DNA of 64,000 bases from Patella vulgata (GCF_932274485.2 NC_065881.2:54384702-54448701), one strand, 5' to 3'; counted from the stretch's first letter, positions 25,010 to 36,387 are shown. A program made the numbers and translations. Notes: generated from the sequence alone by a model not told the origin.

Positions 25010-25325
25010 ACAATATGGCGGCTGTCGATCAAAAATCGTGAATATCTCTAAAACCGTTGGATTTAGACATCATAAATGTATAGCGGACAGATAGGAGATC
25101 GGTAGAGCGAGTCCAAAATTGACGACGGTATGTCTCTATGACGTCATTGTGTTTCTGTGCCGTCACAACGGCATATCAGACGTGGAATTTCTCCCAAAAT
25201 TGGTCCATTTACGCATGTTAACAGCAGAAATGAATGCTGATGCAGAGAAGAGTGTATGTCCATTATGGGTTGATAAAGAAGAACAATGTGTGACAATTAC
25301 GGAGAAGGGGACTAAAAGTATATAA
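25010..25325 (+). pseudogene. Promoter-like patch and broken first exon in the left arm
   Basis: A GC box (GGGGGCGGGGCC) is followed by ATATGGCGGC, a YY1-like start. The ATG frame opens with MAAVDQKS and then stops. A later frame, ending at 25325, gives LVHLRMLTAEMNADAEKSVC and QCVTITEKGTKSI. The right arm keeps a longer ATG frame from the matching start (27321-27190, 43 codons, MAAVDKKSQISRHDD). The cysteine plus TEKG stretch reminds me of zinc-binding N-terminal segments of mollusc and cnidarian uncharacterised proteins. That is recollection, not a search. Both copies look like decayed copies of one first exon. Confidence 0.3.
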
Positions 25326-25383
25326 ATACTGATGCATTGTCGATAGGTGATACTATTACAGTAGCCGTAGTGTGCTATGACGG

Positions 25384-25470
25384 GAATGTTGCCCCGCAGT
25401 GACGCAACGGTCTACTCTTATATCGAATTCCAACTGCCAAGGGTTCTTTTACTGGAGAAGTCCATTAAAG
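25384..25470 (-). mobile_element. SINE-A fragment inside the left arm
   Basis: It contains GTGTGCTATGACGGGAATGT, then TCTACTCTTATATCGAATTC and CAACTGCCAAGGGTTCTTTT, all in reversed SINE-A order. Head and tail are missing. The matching fragment in the right arm is at 26845-26935 in the opposite orientation. Confidence 0.75.
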
Positions 25471-25690
25471 GTTGAATGGACGGGACCGACCAATTTTGAC
25501 ATTTTGGCCCACTCAGAAGAAGGTTAATTCCAAAAATCATCAGAAAGAGTTATATTTTGACACAGGTCTACTCGAGATGTGAAGAGCGCCCCCTCATGGT
25601 AGTGCCCCTAAAGGCTATGTTCTGGGGTCTCGATCATGTGGACCCTACCGGAGAGTTCAAAAAGGTGAAAATTTGTCTACCCTTCTTTTA

Positions 25691-26559
25691 CATTTTGCCA
25701 CTGGCTCTAGCTGTTGAGCAAGGGTAATGGTACCGGTAGTCAAACACCGGGTTAAGCCTTGCAATGGAAATAAAGCAGGGCACATGGAGGGGGGGGGGCA
25801 GCTGGAACACTTGTCCAGATTCCAGGAGGTATGCCGAGTAAAGTTTTAAAAAACATTTGTTGGTATAAAGTAATAAAAAATACATTGTTACTTGATCGTA
25901 AAGTAGAAGAAAATCGGTAACTGTTCTGAATGTAGGTACCCAGTGGCCTAAAGAACGCTAAAAAAAATCTCAATGTGTTTCGATAGTTTTGCCAATTGTG
26001 GAACTTTACCGACCAATGTGCTTTAGAAAGGTGATCTCTAGTTACCCCAGATAGACGTCAAGTCACGCTAGAGACTATGTATCTTTTTAAACGTTCTGCT
26101 GAGTTGCTTGTCCCATCTTATGTTTTTTGATGGATTATATATCTTTAATATGTGTAGATTCAGAATCCGGATGATGCCAATACAAATTAGTATTCCAATA
26201 TGACGGTTTTATTCAAAATAGGCCACATTTGGCGGAAAATTTCGATGTTAGCGATATGATGGTATGATGTGAATATAGTGGTCATAATGGAATACCTTTC
26301 GGCAGAACATATTTTATATTAATACCTGATAGGGGACTACGAAAACCTATATAAGGGACTTGTATAACCAGAAAATGTATGAGGACAAATATTAGAACTG
26401 CTTAAAAGTGTGGCCGAAAATAACTAGTATAAAGTATAAATTAATTTTGAGGATGAAGTCGAATGAGAGCGATGATGCAGTAGCCAAAAAGATAAAAACA
26501 AGCGACATTAAGGAGTCCATGTTTGACATCCATTTTGTGCTTGTACCGGAAAAGTGCAT
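25691..26559. other. Spacer between the inverted arms
   Basis: This stretch of about 870 bp is not part of the arms. A G10 run lies near 25789-25799. A plus-strand frame at 26408-26638 (with MKSNESDDAVAKKIKTSDIK) runs into the right arm; it is hydrophilic, but no family is recognised. Confidence 0.45.
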
Positions 26560-27454
26560 TAAATGTTACATGGACAGGGCGACCAATTTTCGCCTTTTTG
26601 GACTCTCTGGTGTTGAATTCCCATATGTCCACATATGATCTGGACCCCCAAAACACAATATTTAAGTAATGCATTTGGGGACATCACCAGGGGGTGCTGT
26701 TCGCAATACCGCCAAAATTGGTTTTGTAACACATCTCGGCCTACATCTACGAAACCTGTGTCAAAATATAAACCTTTCTGATGATTTTTGAGCCAAATGT
26801 TAAAATTGGTCGTCCATTCAACCGTTAACATACTTCTCCGGTAAAAGAACCCTTGGCAGTTGGAATTTAATATAAGAGTAGCCCGTTGTGTCACTGCAGG
26901 ACAAATTCCCGCCCCACACAGCACACTGATGGAACCCAGTCGGAATTTTTTTTTATTGATGTCAACTATTTTTGTCAACAATTAAAATGAATCCCTCATA
27001 GCACACTGAGAGAGAAGAACAATAGGATGCATAACCCAAATTTTATTTAATTTCTTCAACAATTGAAATGAATCCGTGTTCCTGCGGCTACTATAATAGT
27101 ATCACCTATCAACAATGCAGCAGTAGTTATACTTTTAGCCTCATTCTTCTTCTTTATCAATCCAACATAATTTTCATACTTTCTTCGCTGCATCAGCATT
27201 CGTTTCTACTATTAGCATGAGTAAATGGACCAATTTTGGAAGAAATGCGACGTCTGGTATGCCACTGTGACGCCACAGAATCGTCATGACGAGATATTTG
27301 CGATTTCTTATCAACAGCCGCCATCTTGGATTTGGCCCCGCCCCCTATCCTTGTTTGGACTCCGATTTTGGTAAACTTTCTTTTCCTTACTTAGGACATC
27401 ATAATGAGTCAATCGAAATCAAAAAAAAAACTTTTGTTGCAATTTGTTCCACGT
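26560..27454 (-). repeat. Right arm of a large inverted duplication
   Basis: It is the reverse-complement partner of 24882-25690. It contains the SINE-A fragment at 26845-26935, the YY1-like start (AAGATGGCGGC, minus strand, ATG at 27321-27319) and the GC box at about 27333-27346. A direct insertion of about 100 bp near 26940-27050 is absent from the left arm. Confidence 0.85.
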
Positions 27455-28788
27455 ACAATACAATTCAGCCGTCGTTTGAACATACTAATTCTCTCAAAGA
27501 CAGTTCAGTAACAAAATGTATATGTATATATATATACATGTAAATACACCTCGGGTTAAAATGTCGTGGTGTCGGGTTGTCGCATTATATGAAAGGCGAT
27601 ATCACGACGCCTGGACGTGATACCAATCAGCCACCATACCACTAAATGAACAAACTATTGAATCTTTGTAAAAAAAAAAAACATTTTGCATCTAGCATAA
27701 TTCCTCTCTAATAATCAAAAGGCTGGACACATTTTTTAAGTTCGGTGGATTTTTAGAATGCTGGGTTAAACGATATGCGTAAAAAGTAAGTAAGTCGTCA
27801 TCTAGTGCCCGAGTTAAAGCCGACTTATAAATACCAGGTCATGAGGTCAAGTCTACACAATGGTCAGTTATTAAGTATATTGTCATATATACAGACTATC
27901 AGGTATCAGTATAAACAAATATGAAGATGTATAGGCTAGAATGTCTAGAATATACACGAGTCTAGCATATATTCTCTACCTTTAGGAAACATCAAATATA
28001 CCTTGTAAGATATATCACAGCCAAGCATCCGAAGCCATTGACAATACAATCGGCACTAAAACCCAAAATATCAATGCGAAACAACCTGTTAGCTACAATA
28101 GACCCTACAATAAAAATTCAAAGTTAAAATCTCAGTATCTGTTTCTTACTTGTTTAAGAAACTGATTCATTTTCACAGTGTTAATTTGTGCTATATATCT
28201 GGATTCTGTTAGTGAGTGAAACAATTTTTTGGGGCGATAACAAAAACAACTGAATCTTTTATCAACATATATCTAGTTTATATTTCAACAACCAACAAAA
28301 CGAAATAAAGCCTAAAACAAATAGCAAGTCAATTATAAATTTAACAAATCTACTTACATAAAAGTTCGTTCCTAAAATTTAAACCCAGTGTTCTAATGTT
28401 CGTATCCTTTTCAACACTGACGATGAAGAAACCTGCACATCCGACAGAAAGAAGCCTTGTTTGAATAATCTATTGCTTTATTTACAACAAATTTATTATT
28501 GCGTGATGGTGTAAGATTGTAACTTTTAAAGGTACTTGAATCAAATTGGATTAGGAACGATAACCCATTTTATTACAACCCCCGTTGACGTGTTTGTTCT
28601 ATTTTATTTACCACTTGAATAATTAAAATTTAATACTAATCACCACAGAACCTAGTCAGATATATGTGTAGTCGACACGATCGGTAAAGACCTAACCTGA
28701 GGTCTTCACTATTACCTGTAACATGAACTGTGTGGATCCAAATTGGCTGATAATATAATATATCTGGGACAAGAAATGTACACTTTGT
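27455..28788. other. AT-rich non-coding stretch
   Basis: A short (TATA)n patch lies near 27522-27537. I see no supported gene or repeat family. Confidence 0.35.
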
Positions 28789-28877
28789 TCTTAATTCGTG
28801 TTATATTTAGCTTGTGCACGTGGCTCTGAATTCGTGTAATATTAAGCATGTCCCCATAGCTCTGAATTTGTGTAATA
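28789..28877. repeat. Minisatellite, left part
   Basis: About two and a half units of a 36-45 bp repeat, with the core TCTGAATTCGTGTAATATTAAGC. The array continues at 29275-29368, on the other side of the TTAA-type MITE. Confidence 0.7.
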
Positions 28878-29274
28878 TTAAATATACTTTATGGGAGATT
28901 AGATGAATAGCTGGCAGTTCTCACCATAATATGTAATGTAAAGGGAATTTGCTGACAATTTCAGTCAAATTGATCCATTCTGAACCAAGAATTTAGCAAT
29001 TGAATTTTGGGCCTAGCCTCGATTATCAATACTAAAGTCGGTAACGATAAAAAACATAGTCTCGATTTTTCATTGTTTTAAATTTAATCATCAATGCGCG
29101 TTGAGCAGCAGATCAGATTCCAGTGCAGTAAATATCACAGTCTAGCGATGACACCGAGAGTTGATTATGGTCTGGATAAGTTAATTAATGTCTAATTAAT
29201 AATTTAGATAACATTTCGGGCCTAAATAAAGACCACCAATAGACAGATTTAGCTCTTGCATAATGTATGTTTAA
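28878..29274 (+). mobile_element. TTAA-type MITE, copy 3
   Basis: It starts TTAAATATACTTTATGGGAG and ends CATAATGTATGTTTAA, so TTAA lies at both edges. The outermost bases are roughly inverted (ATAC-TTAT against ACATACATTAT). It has no coding capacity. It interrupts a minisatellite, which confirms that it moved as a unit. TTAA target sites are typical of piggyBac-type transposases, but the usual CCC-type termini are not seen. Confidence 0.8.
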
Positions 29275-29368
29275 ACTTGTTACACGTAGCTCTTAATTCG
29301 TGTAATATTTAGCCTGTTAAACCTGGAGTACGTTGCTGTTAAATCGTTTAATATTAAGCTTATGAACG
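29275..29368. repeat. Minisatellite, right part
   Basis: Units read TAGCTCTTAATTCGTGTAAT, ATTTAGCCTGTTAAAC and ATCGTTTAATATTAAGCTT. They match the repeat to the left of the MITE. Confidence 0.7.
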
Positions 29369-29591
29369 CTGAGGGGGATTTGGAGGCCGATTGGTTAACG
29401 CGTGTGCGTTGGATCTTTAGGTCTGTCATTGAGTCGAGTGACGTGGTTTCGAATCCTCGCTTATACGTGACAAGGAGTAGGGTCGCCTGTCCAACCTCGT
29501 GAATTTTCTCCGGTTTCCTCCCACTGCTAAAGACCCCCCCCCCCCCCTATGCGCAAGCGAATTATTGAAATAAAACTGTACCATGTGTTAG

Positions 29592-29628
<37 letters not shown>
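29369..29628 (+). mobile_element. SINE-B, nearly full copy
   Basis: The tRNA-like head GGCCGATTGGTTAACGCG is followed by the B-box region GGTTTCGAATCC. The body has GACAAGGAGTAGGGTCGCCT and CTCCCACTGCTAAAGACC, a C15 run, and GCGAATTATTGAAATAAAAC. The tail is a long (TC)n run. A possible target-site duplication, CTTATG(AA/GC)CG, lies at 29359-29368 and 29629-29638. The usual GGACGTTAAACCCC just before the tail is missing here. Confidence 0.85.
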
Positions 29629-29630
<2 letters not shown>

Positions 29631-29638
29631 TATGGCCG

Positions 29639-31515
29639 TTAGGAAATCCTATATCTGGTCACGGCGTTCCCTCGAAACCTCGATAGCAATGGTAACTGAC
29701 CAGTCGACCATACTGCTTGTTCTAATAGCGCTCATTTGAATGCGGGGATAAAAAATTGTAACCCAATCCCTTGTTTAAATATTTGCATACCCATTTACTA
29801 TTAATAACGATGTTTAGATTATACTATAAACAAAAACGTTATTTTAGATAAAATATAAACACTAAATATTTAATAAATCCTGGGTATTCTGTGAATAATG
29901 TGAATAACTATGAAGAACGGGACGTCCGGGCTCTTTTTCTTTCGCGATTTAGGTTCGGTCTATGTAACCGTTTTTCTTTTAATTTTTCTTTCAAGGAGAT
30001 TGTTAGTTTTAATATACATATATAGTTATAAATTTATATATTTCAAAAGGTGAACTATTTTCAGAAAAACTCATATAGCTAACAAAATTGTTATTTAATT
30101 TTTGCATTCAATGCTTGGTATATTGCATTCGCTCCTTGGGATATTTTAGAATGGTTATTATATTTGCTTAAACTAGAATAAATTTGGATCTTACATATGC
30201 TTCATTAGTATTTTTACCAACTGACCGTATAGTATAACCACCTTACACAGTGCCATTAAAGTTTCGTTTCACCTTTCAATGGATGACCTGTTAATAACAC
30301 ATTGTGACCATAAAAACAAAACAATGGATTTACGATTATTTTTTTACAATATATCAAATATTGATTTGTTTCTCTAACAAAGGAAAATTTCTTTTTAACA
30401 CATAAAAATAGTTACAATACCCACCTAGGGTGTTCCTCCATTATCATCCCCATCTTTTATTAGAACAATTAAGTGAAAACAGCTACTTGTTTGTTTTTGT
30501 GTTTTAGGAATTATCTACCACAGCTGCGACTTAATTACTACAACTTAAGTAAAAGCACTTAAGCACTTGAACTATATGTTTCCACAAATGTCTCCACAAG
30601 TCAAACAAATGTAAACACAATCATCTCTTGTATATTCTCATTTAATTCCGTTAATAAAGATATACGTTACAGCTACCCATACGCCAGATCATGTTCCAGA
30701 ACAATGTCCAGAGGTGCACTAACTCTGGCGCCAAAGTTGTAAAATTAAACATATAGTCTCTAAAGAAGCAACTAACAAGTGTTTTCAATCATTAGGGCCA
30801 AATATCAACCAATAAATGATACAAACAATCCTGATCATGGTTGGTTCATCAAAATGAGATCTTTATTTAATAAGACTCTAGCCTCATCAGATGAACAGCA
30901 CAATTTTCTAAATATTTTGATTAGCTGGTATTAGAGATCATTTTCAGAAATGAACCTATTACCTTTTTTTGTCAATTATCGTTAATGAAAACATTGGGTA
31001 ATCGAGGTTGAAATATACATACAAGAAGTCAATGGGGTGTATTTCGTTTCCGTTTTGCCATGCCTTTTTCTGTTTCAACTTCCGGTATTGTTACGAATCA
31101 AACACCAAGGGTCGGGGTAACAACAAAACGTCATGAATAAAAGCCGTAAAGAAGGTTGGGTTGATACAGAAGTAGGACGGTAAGGAGAAACGGAAATGAC
31201 GTTTAGATATTTCATTTACACCTCATTGATAAACACAGAATATTGCATCCACAGGACAAATTATGTGATTTGTGGGACTGCGTTTTAGTCACATCTCCTG
31301 AGCTTACGATTCAAGTCTGTTGGCTGGCGTAACTTTATGGAAGGATAACGTTGCCAATATTATTTCAAATTTCACTGTACAAACTGCATATGTCAGCAGT
31401 TCAAAATGTGTATTTAAGTTTTACAATTTGCAATTTCCATTGCTCCACAATACCAATGTCACTTCGTTAAAGTACAGAATACACTTATTGATATCCTAGT
31501 ATCTGCATTACTCAC
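29639..31515. other. AT-rich non-coding stretch
   Basis: A strong plus-strand acceptor (TTTGTTTTTGTGTTTTAG) at about 30508 opens a frame of 17 codons, too short to call. No repeat family was seen. Confidence 0.3.
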
Positions 31516-31579
31516 AGGTTGCTCACTCCTCCATTTGCTGTCCTGCATGTATACTGCATTGTGGTGGATACTTTCAAAT
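31516..31579 (-). CDS. Possible small internal exon, unknown family
   Basis: Both splice signals are good on the minus strand: acceptor TTGAAAATCTTTAG and donor CAACCT|GTGAGT. One frame is open throughout the 64 nt, beginning in phase 2 and ending at a codon boundary, with the peptide FESIHHNAVYMQDSKWRSEQ. The composition is protein-like, but no family is recognised and a chance pairing of splice-like sites cannot be excluded. Confidence 0.28.
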
Positions 31580-33079
31580 CTAAAGATTTTCAAAAAGTTT
31601 AGCCGATGAAATAAGTATGTGGATATGACAGAAATGATTCAAAGATTTCTCGAGGAAAATAATACCAGATTAGTCGTTTAATATATTTTAAAATGACCTA
31701 TTTTTGAAACAGGCATGACTTTCACAGTATCGACCCAACAGCAATAATATAAATGATGAATGCATTATATTCAATCAAACACGCCCACTTTCATTCCTTG
31801 TAAATTTGTCAGAAACTCATTAATTTATCATTGATGACTTAATAACGAAATATGTGGTGCGTTGAAAGGAATTCCATTTGCAAATTCAAATGACTTTTTC
31901 AGCACTGGATGCTAAATAGTTTTTCTCCAAATTCAGAGTCAGGCATCTCCTTTGCTCAACTCCACAAATTACATTTATTCAAAATAGTGGTTATTTACAA
32001 CTTCGAGTTTTGAAGAAATGTCTTGCAGTGAAAATTTCCAAAATGTCCACATATGCCTAATGCTAAGTCCCACTGGGCAGTTTTTGCCTCGAGATGTACT
32101 ACCGATGGAAAATGATGAGCCTCGGGATGGGGGACGGGGGTTTCAGGAACAGTTCCAGGGCGTCCAAGGGAAGCTTCGGGGCGTCACTAGCCATGTGGAA
32201 TCATCGGGAGACCTCGGTAGGAATGAGAAAAAATTTCAATTCTTTCATTGAAAATTTTTCACGATGCGTTCCTGACGTTTTGTCGCGGAAAACAGCCGGG
32301 GAGGTACCTGCCCCGGGAGTAAAAGGTTTTATTGCGATAACTAATATTCTGGTTATTGATGATAAAAGTCTATAATAGATCTTCTTGCATTATTTGTTAT
32401 AAAATGAGACCATTACAATAATCATCCCTGATTCAGATTCGGTAAAAACATAAACCGCGATTGAACAATTCTTTATACAATTAAGAAATAAGTAACTAGG
32501 TTTATAATTGATGTAGAAATAATGAAAGAACAACTCTATTACATCAAGTATATATTGTTCATTTAATTAAACATAATTGCAGAACTATGTTTTTGCTGTA
32601 AAAGCAAATATTATATAAACGTGTTTCTAGTTGTATCGGCGAAGTTATCTACGTACGTTCAAATAACTGAGAGATATTGAATGAACCAAATGCTCGGTTA
32701 TACCAGTTTATTACCTGATAAACCGTGTTTAGGGATTAATTTGTACCATAGAACTCATTATCAGGTTCATTCTTTGGAAAATTAAGACATTTTCACGGTT
32801 TCATGCCTGACTAAATCTTTAAAGAAATCCAATATTCGATTCGATTACATATTCTGGACTAACAAACGCTTTGCTTGAAATATATTTTATAATCAAGCAT
32901 TGAAGCTGCTGTCAAAATTACCTGTAGCTTTCCAGTAAACATTTAAATCGCTACAAGTTAGTCGCACAAAAATATCTGTCAATATGAATTACCAACAATA
33001 TAGGCTTCAAATGGTATATGGGGTCAGATCTGGTGATCAGTGCAAATGCACCCAGGTTATAGTTTAATACGCGTAGCGC
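31580..33079. other. Non-coding stretch with a GC-rich patch
   Basis: Two overlapping plus-strand frames (32018-32251 and 32094-32375) cover a GC-richer island containing GGATGGGGGACGGGGG and CCGGGGAGGTACC. Neither has a recognisable domain. It may be part of an unknown repeat. The rest is AT-rich and shows nothing. Confidence 0.35.
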
Positions 33080-33300
33080 ATCCCCGCTCTTTGCAAGTAT
33101 TTTACAGAGGCGTGCTGGGGCCTCCGCGGGACGGTAGGCAGACCAAACTTGGGGCACTTTATATGGGAGGGGGGTTGCAGCGCCGGGAAATATTTGGTTC
33201 TGTAGCAGATGTTAGATTGGATTTGTCGTTTATCTGAACCATGACATACCATACATTGAGACTTGGTTGAGGGATTATAGCTAAGAATCAAAAAACGAGC
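33080..33300 (+). repeat. Dispersed repeat, related to 14781-15040
   Basis: It contains AGCAGATGTTAGATTGGATT, TATCTGAACC and GAGACTTGGTTGA, in the same order as the copy near 15 kb. Two overlapping short frames on both strands are by-products. Confidence 0.5.
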
Positions 33301-34376
33301 AAAGAAAAACAAGCATGTAAAAGTGACTGGTATTCCTTACAAAGGGTACCTTCCAAGTTGCATTCGGTTCTGTTCGCTAATAAAGGAGAGGTAGCACTTA
33401 AGAGTAAACTGACACAACTACAGGATCGGCAAGAATGAGAAGACGATCACGATTTAGACACTGGACGTTACTGGTGAAGTTAGCGTTATGGCCTTGAGTA
33501 TGCTAACAGCTGAAAACATTCCCGTCGCCCGGATTGGGCTTACATGGGGTCCTTACATCCACAGTGAAAAACGGGCCTATTTTGGTCATTGTCTGTCACA
33601 CACACAAATGCAATTTATATGTCAGTATGGTTGATAGTTAGATTTATTTGGCATATTAGAACTATAATTTGGGTCCCCTTTAACATTGGGGCCTCTGGCC
33701 GCAGCCCAGTCAGCACCCCGTTTAATCCGGGCTTGGCGGAATGGATAGGATGTTGGATCTCAAAATGAAATAAAATAACCTCTCAAAATATTAGCCCACG
33801 TCGTTTTCTCCAACAATTTGTACCAAACTCCGACACTTTTTGGTCCAGGGCCAGTTGCTTTAATGATAAACCATACACAATTCGTCAAGCACATGCTTAT
33901 AGAGTTTTTCTGAGGTTTCATACACTGCCTACTCGTCCAACATGCCTCTGATTTACAAGTCAAATTACTAAATATCTTTATATCTACAAACTATCGTAAG
34001 CATTGGTCGAATATTTGTATGTTATTCAACCATTATTATGCGTCAAAATTCTAAATAACTGGACATATTTCACGTTATTCGAGTAAAGTGTTATAAAACT
34101 TGGAAGACATCTCTGGAATACTAACGGTATGGTATGTTAAGTAGCATACTGTCTAAATCATAGACATCTTACTTATCTTACACCCACCATATATATAAAT
34201 ATTGAATAAATGATGGTATTCATGCCATGTCTATTATTATTGATATGTTTGATATTTACCAATGGTTCTTCTACATTTAAAGTGTACCATGGTACACGGA
34301 ATTAATACAACACCCCGTTATAGTTAAGGAGAGGTGGACTACATATGCGATATATAAATACAACGCTAATTCTTAC
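33301..34376. other. Non-coding stretch
   Basis: At 33731-33765 a tRNA-like start (TTGGCGGAATGGATAGG) appears, but no B box follows. I see no supported gene. Confidence 0.35.
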
Positions 34377-34482
34377 CTATTTGAAAATGAAAAGTGGAAT
34401 CACGTATATCGTTTTGAAAAAATACACTGCTTCGTGCACGGCGGTCGTCATTACGTAGAGCTAAATGGGATGGCAGAGTTAA
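34377..34482 (-). CDS. Possible internal exon, unknown family
   Basis: On the minus strand the acceptor TTCCAATCCTAG and donor AAATAG|GTAAGA bound 106 nt. One frame is open throughout and ends in phase 1; it includes LALRNDDRRARSSVFFQNDI. A second frame starting at an ATG also stays open up to the donor. The GC-rich central part differs from the AT-rich surroundings, which may mean real coding or an unknown repeat. Confidence 0.25.
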
Positions 34483-34570
34483 CTAGGATTGGAACGACTT
34501 TGTAGAAGATAAACCTATGCACCATCACAATCATTGGCCAAGTTGGAGATCTAACAAAAATTATGTACCA

Positions 34571-34952
34571 TTAAAGATACTTTATGGGGGACTGATAAAG
34601 AACTGGCAGTTTTCACTATAATAGTTAAAAACTAGATAATGTAAAGGGAATTTGCTTAAAATTTCAGACAAATTGATCCATTCTGAAACGAGAATTTAGC
34701 GATTGAATTTAAGACCTAGCCTCGATCATCATTACTAAAGTCGGTACAATAAAAACATAGTCTCGATTTTTCAATTTTTTTATTTAATCATCAATGAGCG
34801 TTGAGCAGCAGATCGGATTCTAATCCAATAAATATCGCAGGCTAGCGGTCTGGATAAGTTAATCAATGTCTACTTAATAATTCAGATAACATTTCAGGCC
34901 TAAACAAAGACCTACAATAGGCAGATTTAGCTCTTGTATAGTGTATGTTTAA
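34571..34952 (+). mobile_element. TTAA-type MITE, copy 4
   Basis: It is bounded by TTAA at 34571-34574 and 34949-34952. It begins TTAAAGATACTTTATGGGGG and ends GTATAGTGTATGTTTAA. It is closely similar to copy 3, sharing GAGCGTTGAGCAGCAGATCG and TCTGGATAAGTTAAT, so these two are the youngest pair. Confidence 0.82.
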
Positions 34953-36257
34953 CAACCTGCAACAATAAATGAGTCAAATTTCAACGTATGTCAAATAATG
35001 TAAAATTTTCATACAGCGGTGTTATTTTATTTAGTTTTAAAATTTACAGTTCATGACGTATGAATTCACCCTTGCCTGGTGGTTCACCTTTGCTAACGAA
35101 TCGGGTATGTAATAGCACATAAAAAGCCAACCGGAAAACTTTTCCAGACACAGAACACCTTTGAATCATTTATCTGTAAGACATCAACTTACTCTACCTA
35201 GACATATCAACTCCCAGATTTCAATTACTTCAAATAACCCCTTGGCTATTTGATGAGCAATAAACCTGAGATGCATGGTAACACGGCATATTTATGTGCA
35301 GGAGGTTGTATTCTTATTATGAAAAATACTGGCGGGATGCAGCACTCTACAAACAAAACGACGGCATTAAGACGAAGCTCTACGATCATCTGTTTCCCAT
35401 TGTAGTTCTAATTCCGTAACTTCTTAGTTTTCTTTCCTTTTCATCTATTGCGATGTTTTATTGGCGTGATCTACTGCCAGCATTAAAGACAATCTTTTCC
35501 GAGGAATGGAGCCTGTTATAAAAACCTGAAGTGCAAATAAATTTCTACCTTTTGCCTTGTAATATACAGTATTCTAATATTCTGGCCAATGACAGTTTGT
35601 ATTCTAAAACAGTTTTCCACACACGTGTGATGATATCTCACAATTTTTGAATTTTAGAATAATCTCTTTCCTAAGACTTTATATATTTTGGGGGAAATAG
35701 GTTCCTTTCTGGAGTTGTGCGATGAGCTAGCAGCCAAACGAATCAACCATAGGACCATAGTATAACGGATGTCAAACATAATCCATAATCCATTAGATAA
35801 AATGAACGACATGTTGGAAAATATCCATTTACATACCTGGAGACTATGTTTGTTTAAGATTGCTGTGGACCAAGTAGAAGCATGCAATAGAACTTGTGCG
35901 AAATAAATTAACCTTGAAGTAGGTAAGCCAATAAATAGAAAATATACTTTATTTTCAAAGAATGTCTAAAGCTTTAACATAAATCTAGTCCTCATCTTTT
36001 GCTTTTATTGTGCACAACAATTTTTATGATTGTCTTATTGAAGAAATTATATATTGAGCATATACATGTACAACTTTTGACCAAAAAGATATTTTATCTC
36101 ATGGTAGATTTGTCTTTTCTATGTTTAAGTACCCCAAATGGCGGAATCATTGCAGATCTACATTACTTTTATCGAATTCCAAAGCGAGCGGCGCAGTTCT
36201 CCTACGCTTAATTTTAGATATTGATAGATATTAATTGTATATTACGATATTTTTCAG
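34953..36257. other. AT-rich non-coding stretch
   Basis: Frames at 35654-35887 (minus) and 35999-36211 (plus) have no recognised domain. The second lies just upstream of the reverse-transcriptase fragment, but I cannot link it to that element. Confidence 0.35.
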
Positions 36258-36387
36258 ACCCATTCCTATGTTAGAAAGAACTGCACTGATAGAGATATAG
36301 TAAGAATGTTTGAGTACTTGATACATAACATCAGCGTGGGATTTTGACCGAATATTTCAACAGGTAATTGTTAGTCCCGTGGGTAGC
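36258..36387 (+). pseudogene. Reverse-transcriptase fragment, Penelope-like
   Basis: The plus strand reads SYVRKNCTDRDIVRMFEYLI, then HNISVGF, and close by, in another frame, DRIFQQVI. The order matches the stretch I recall from Penelope-like reverse transcriptases, roughly D-I-V-K-M-L-E-F-L-I-D-N-I-F-V-E-F-G-G-R-I-F-Q-Q-x-x-G-I-P-M-G, just before the RT catalytic region. The fragment is interrupted and isolated, with no fingers, palm remainder or endonuclease visible nearby. Assignment to Penelope rather than another RT class is from memory. Confidence 0.55.

Larger units (their letters stand above)
24882..25690 (+). repeat. Left arm of a large inverted duplication
   Basis: This arm matches the reverse complement of 26560-27454 over most of its length. 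Shared blocks include ATTGCAACAAAAGTT, AAGTAAGGAAAAGAAAGTTT, GGGGGCGGGGCCAAAT, AAAATTGGTCCATTTAC and GATAGGTGATACTATTA. Identity by eye is roughly 75-80 percent with several indels. Both arms carry the same SINE-A fragment (25384-25470 here), so that SINE was present before the duplication. Confidence 0.85.

Noticed and set aside
33731-33765. tRNA-like start TTGGCGGAATGGATAGG
   Set aside because: No B box or closing acceptor stem follows, so neither a tRNA gene nor a clear SINE head is supported.
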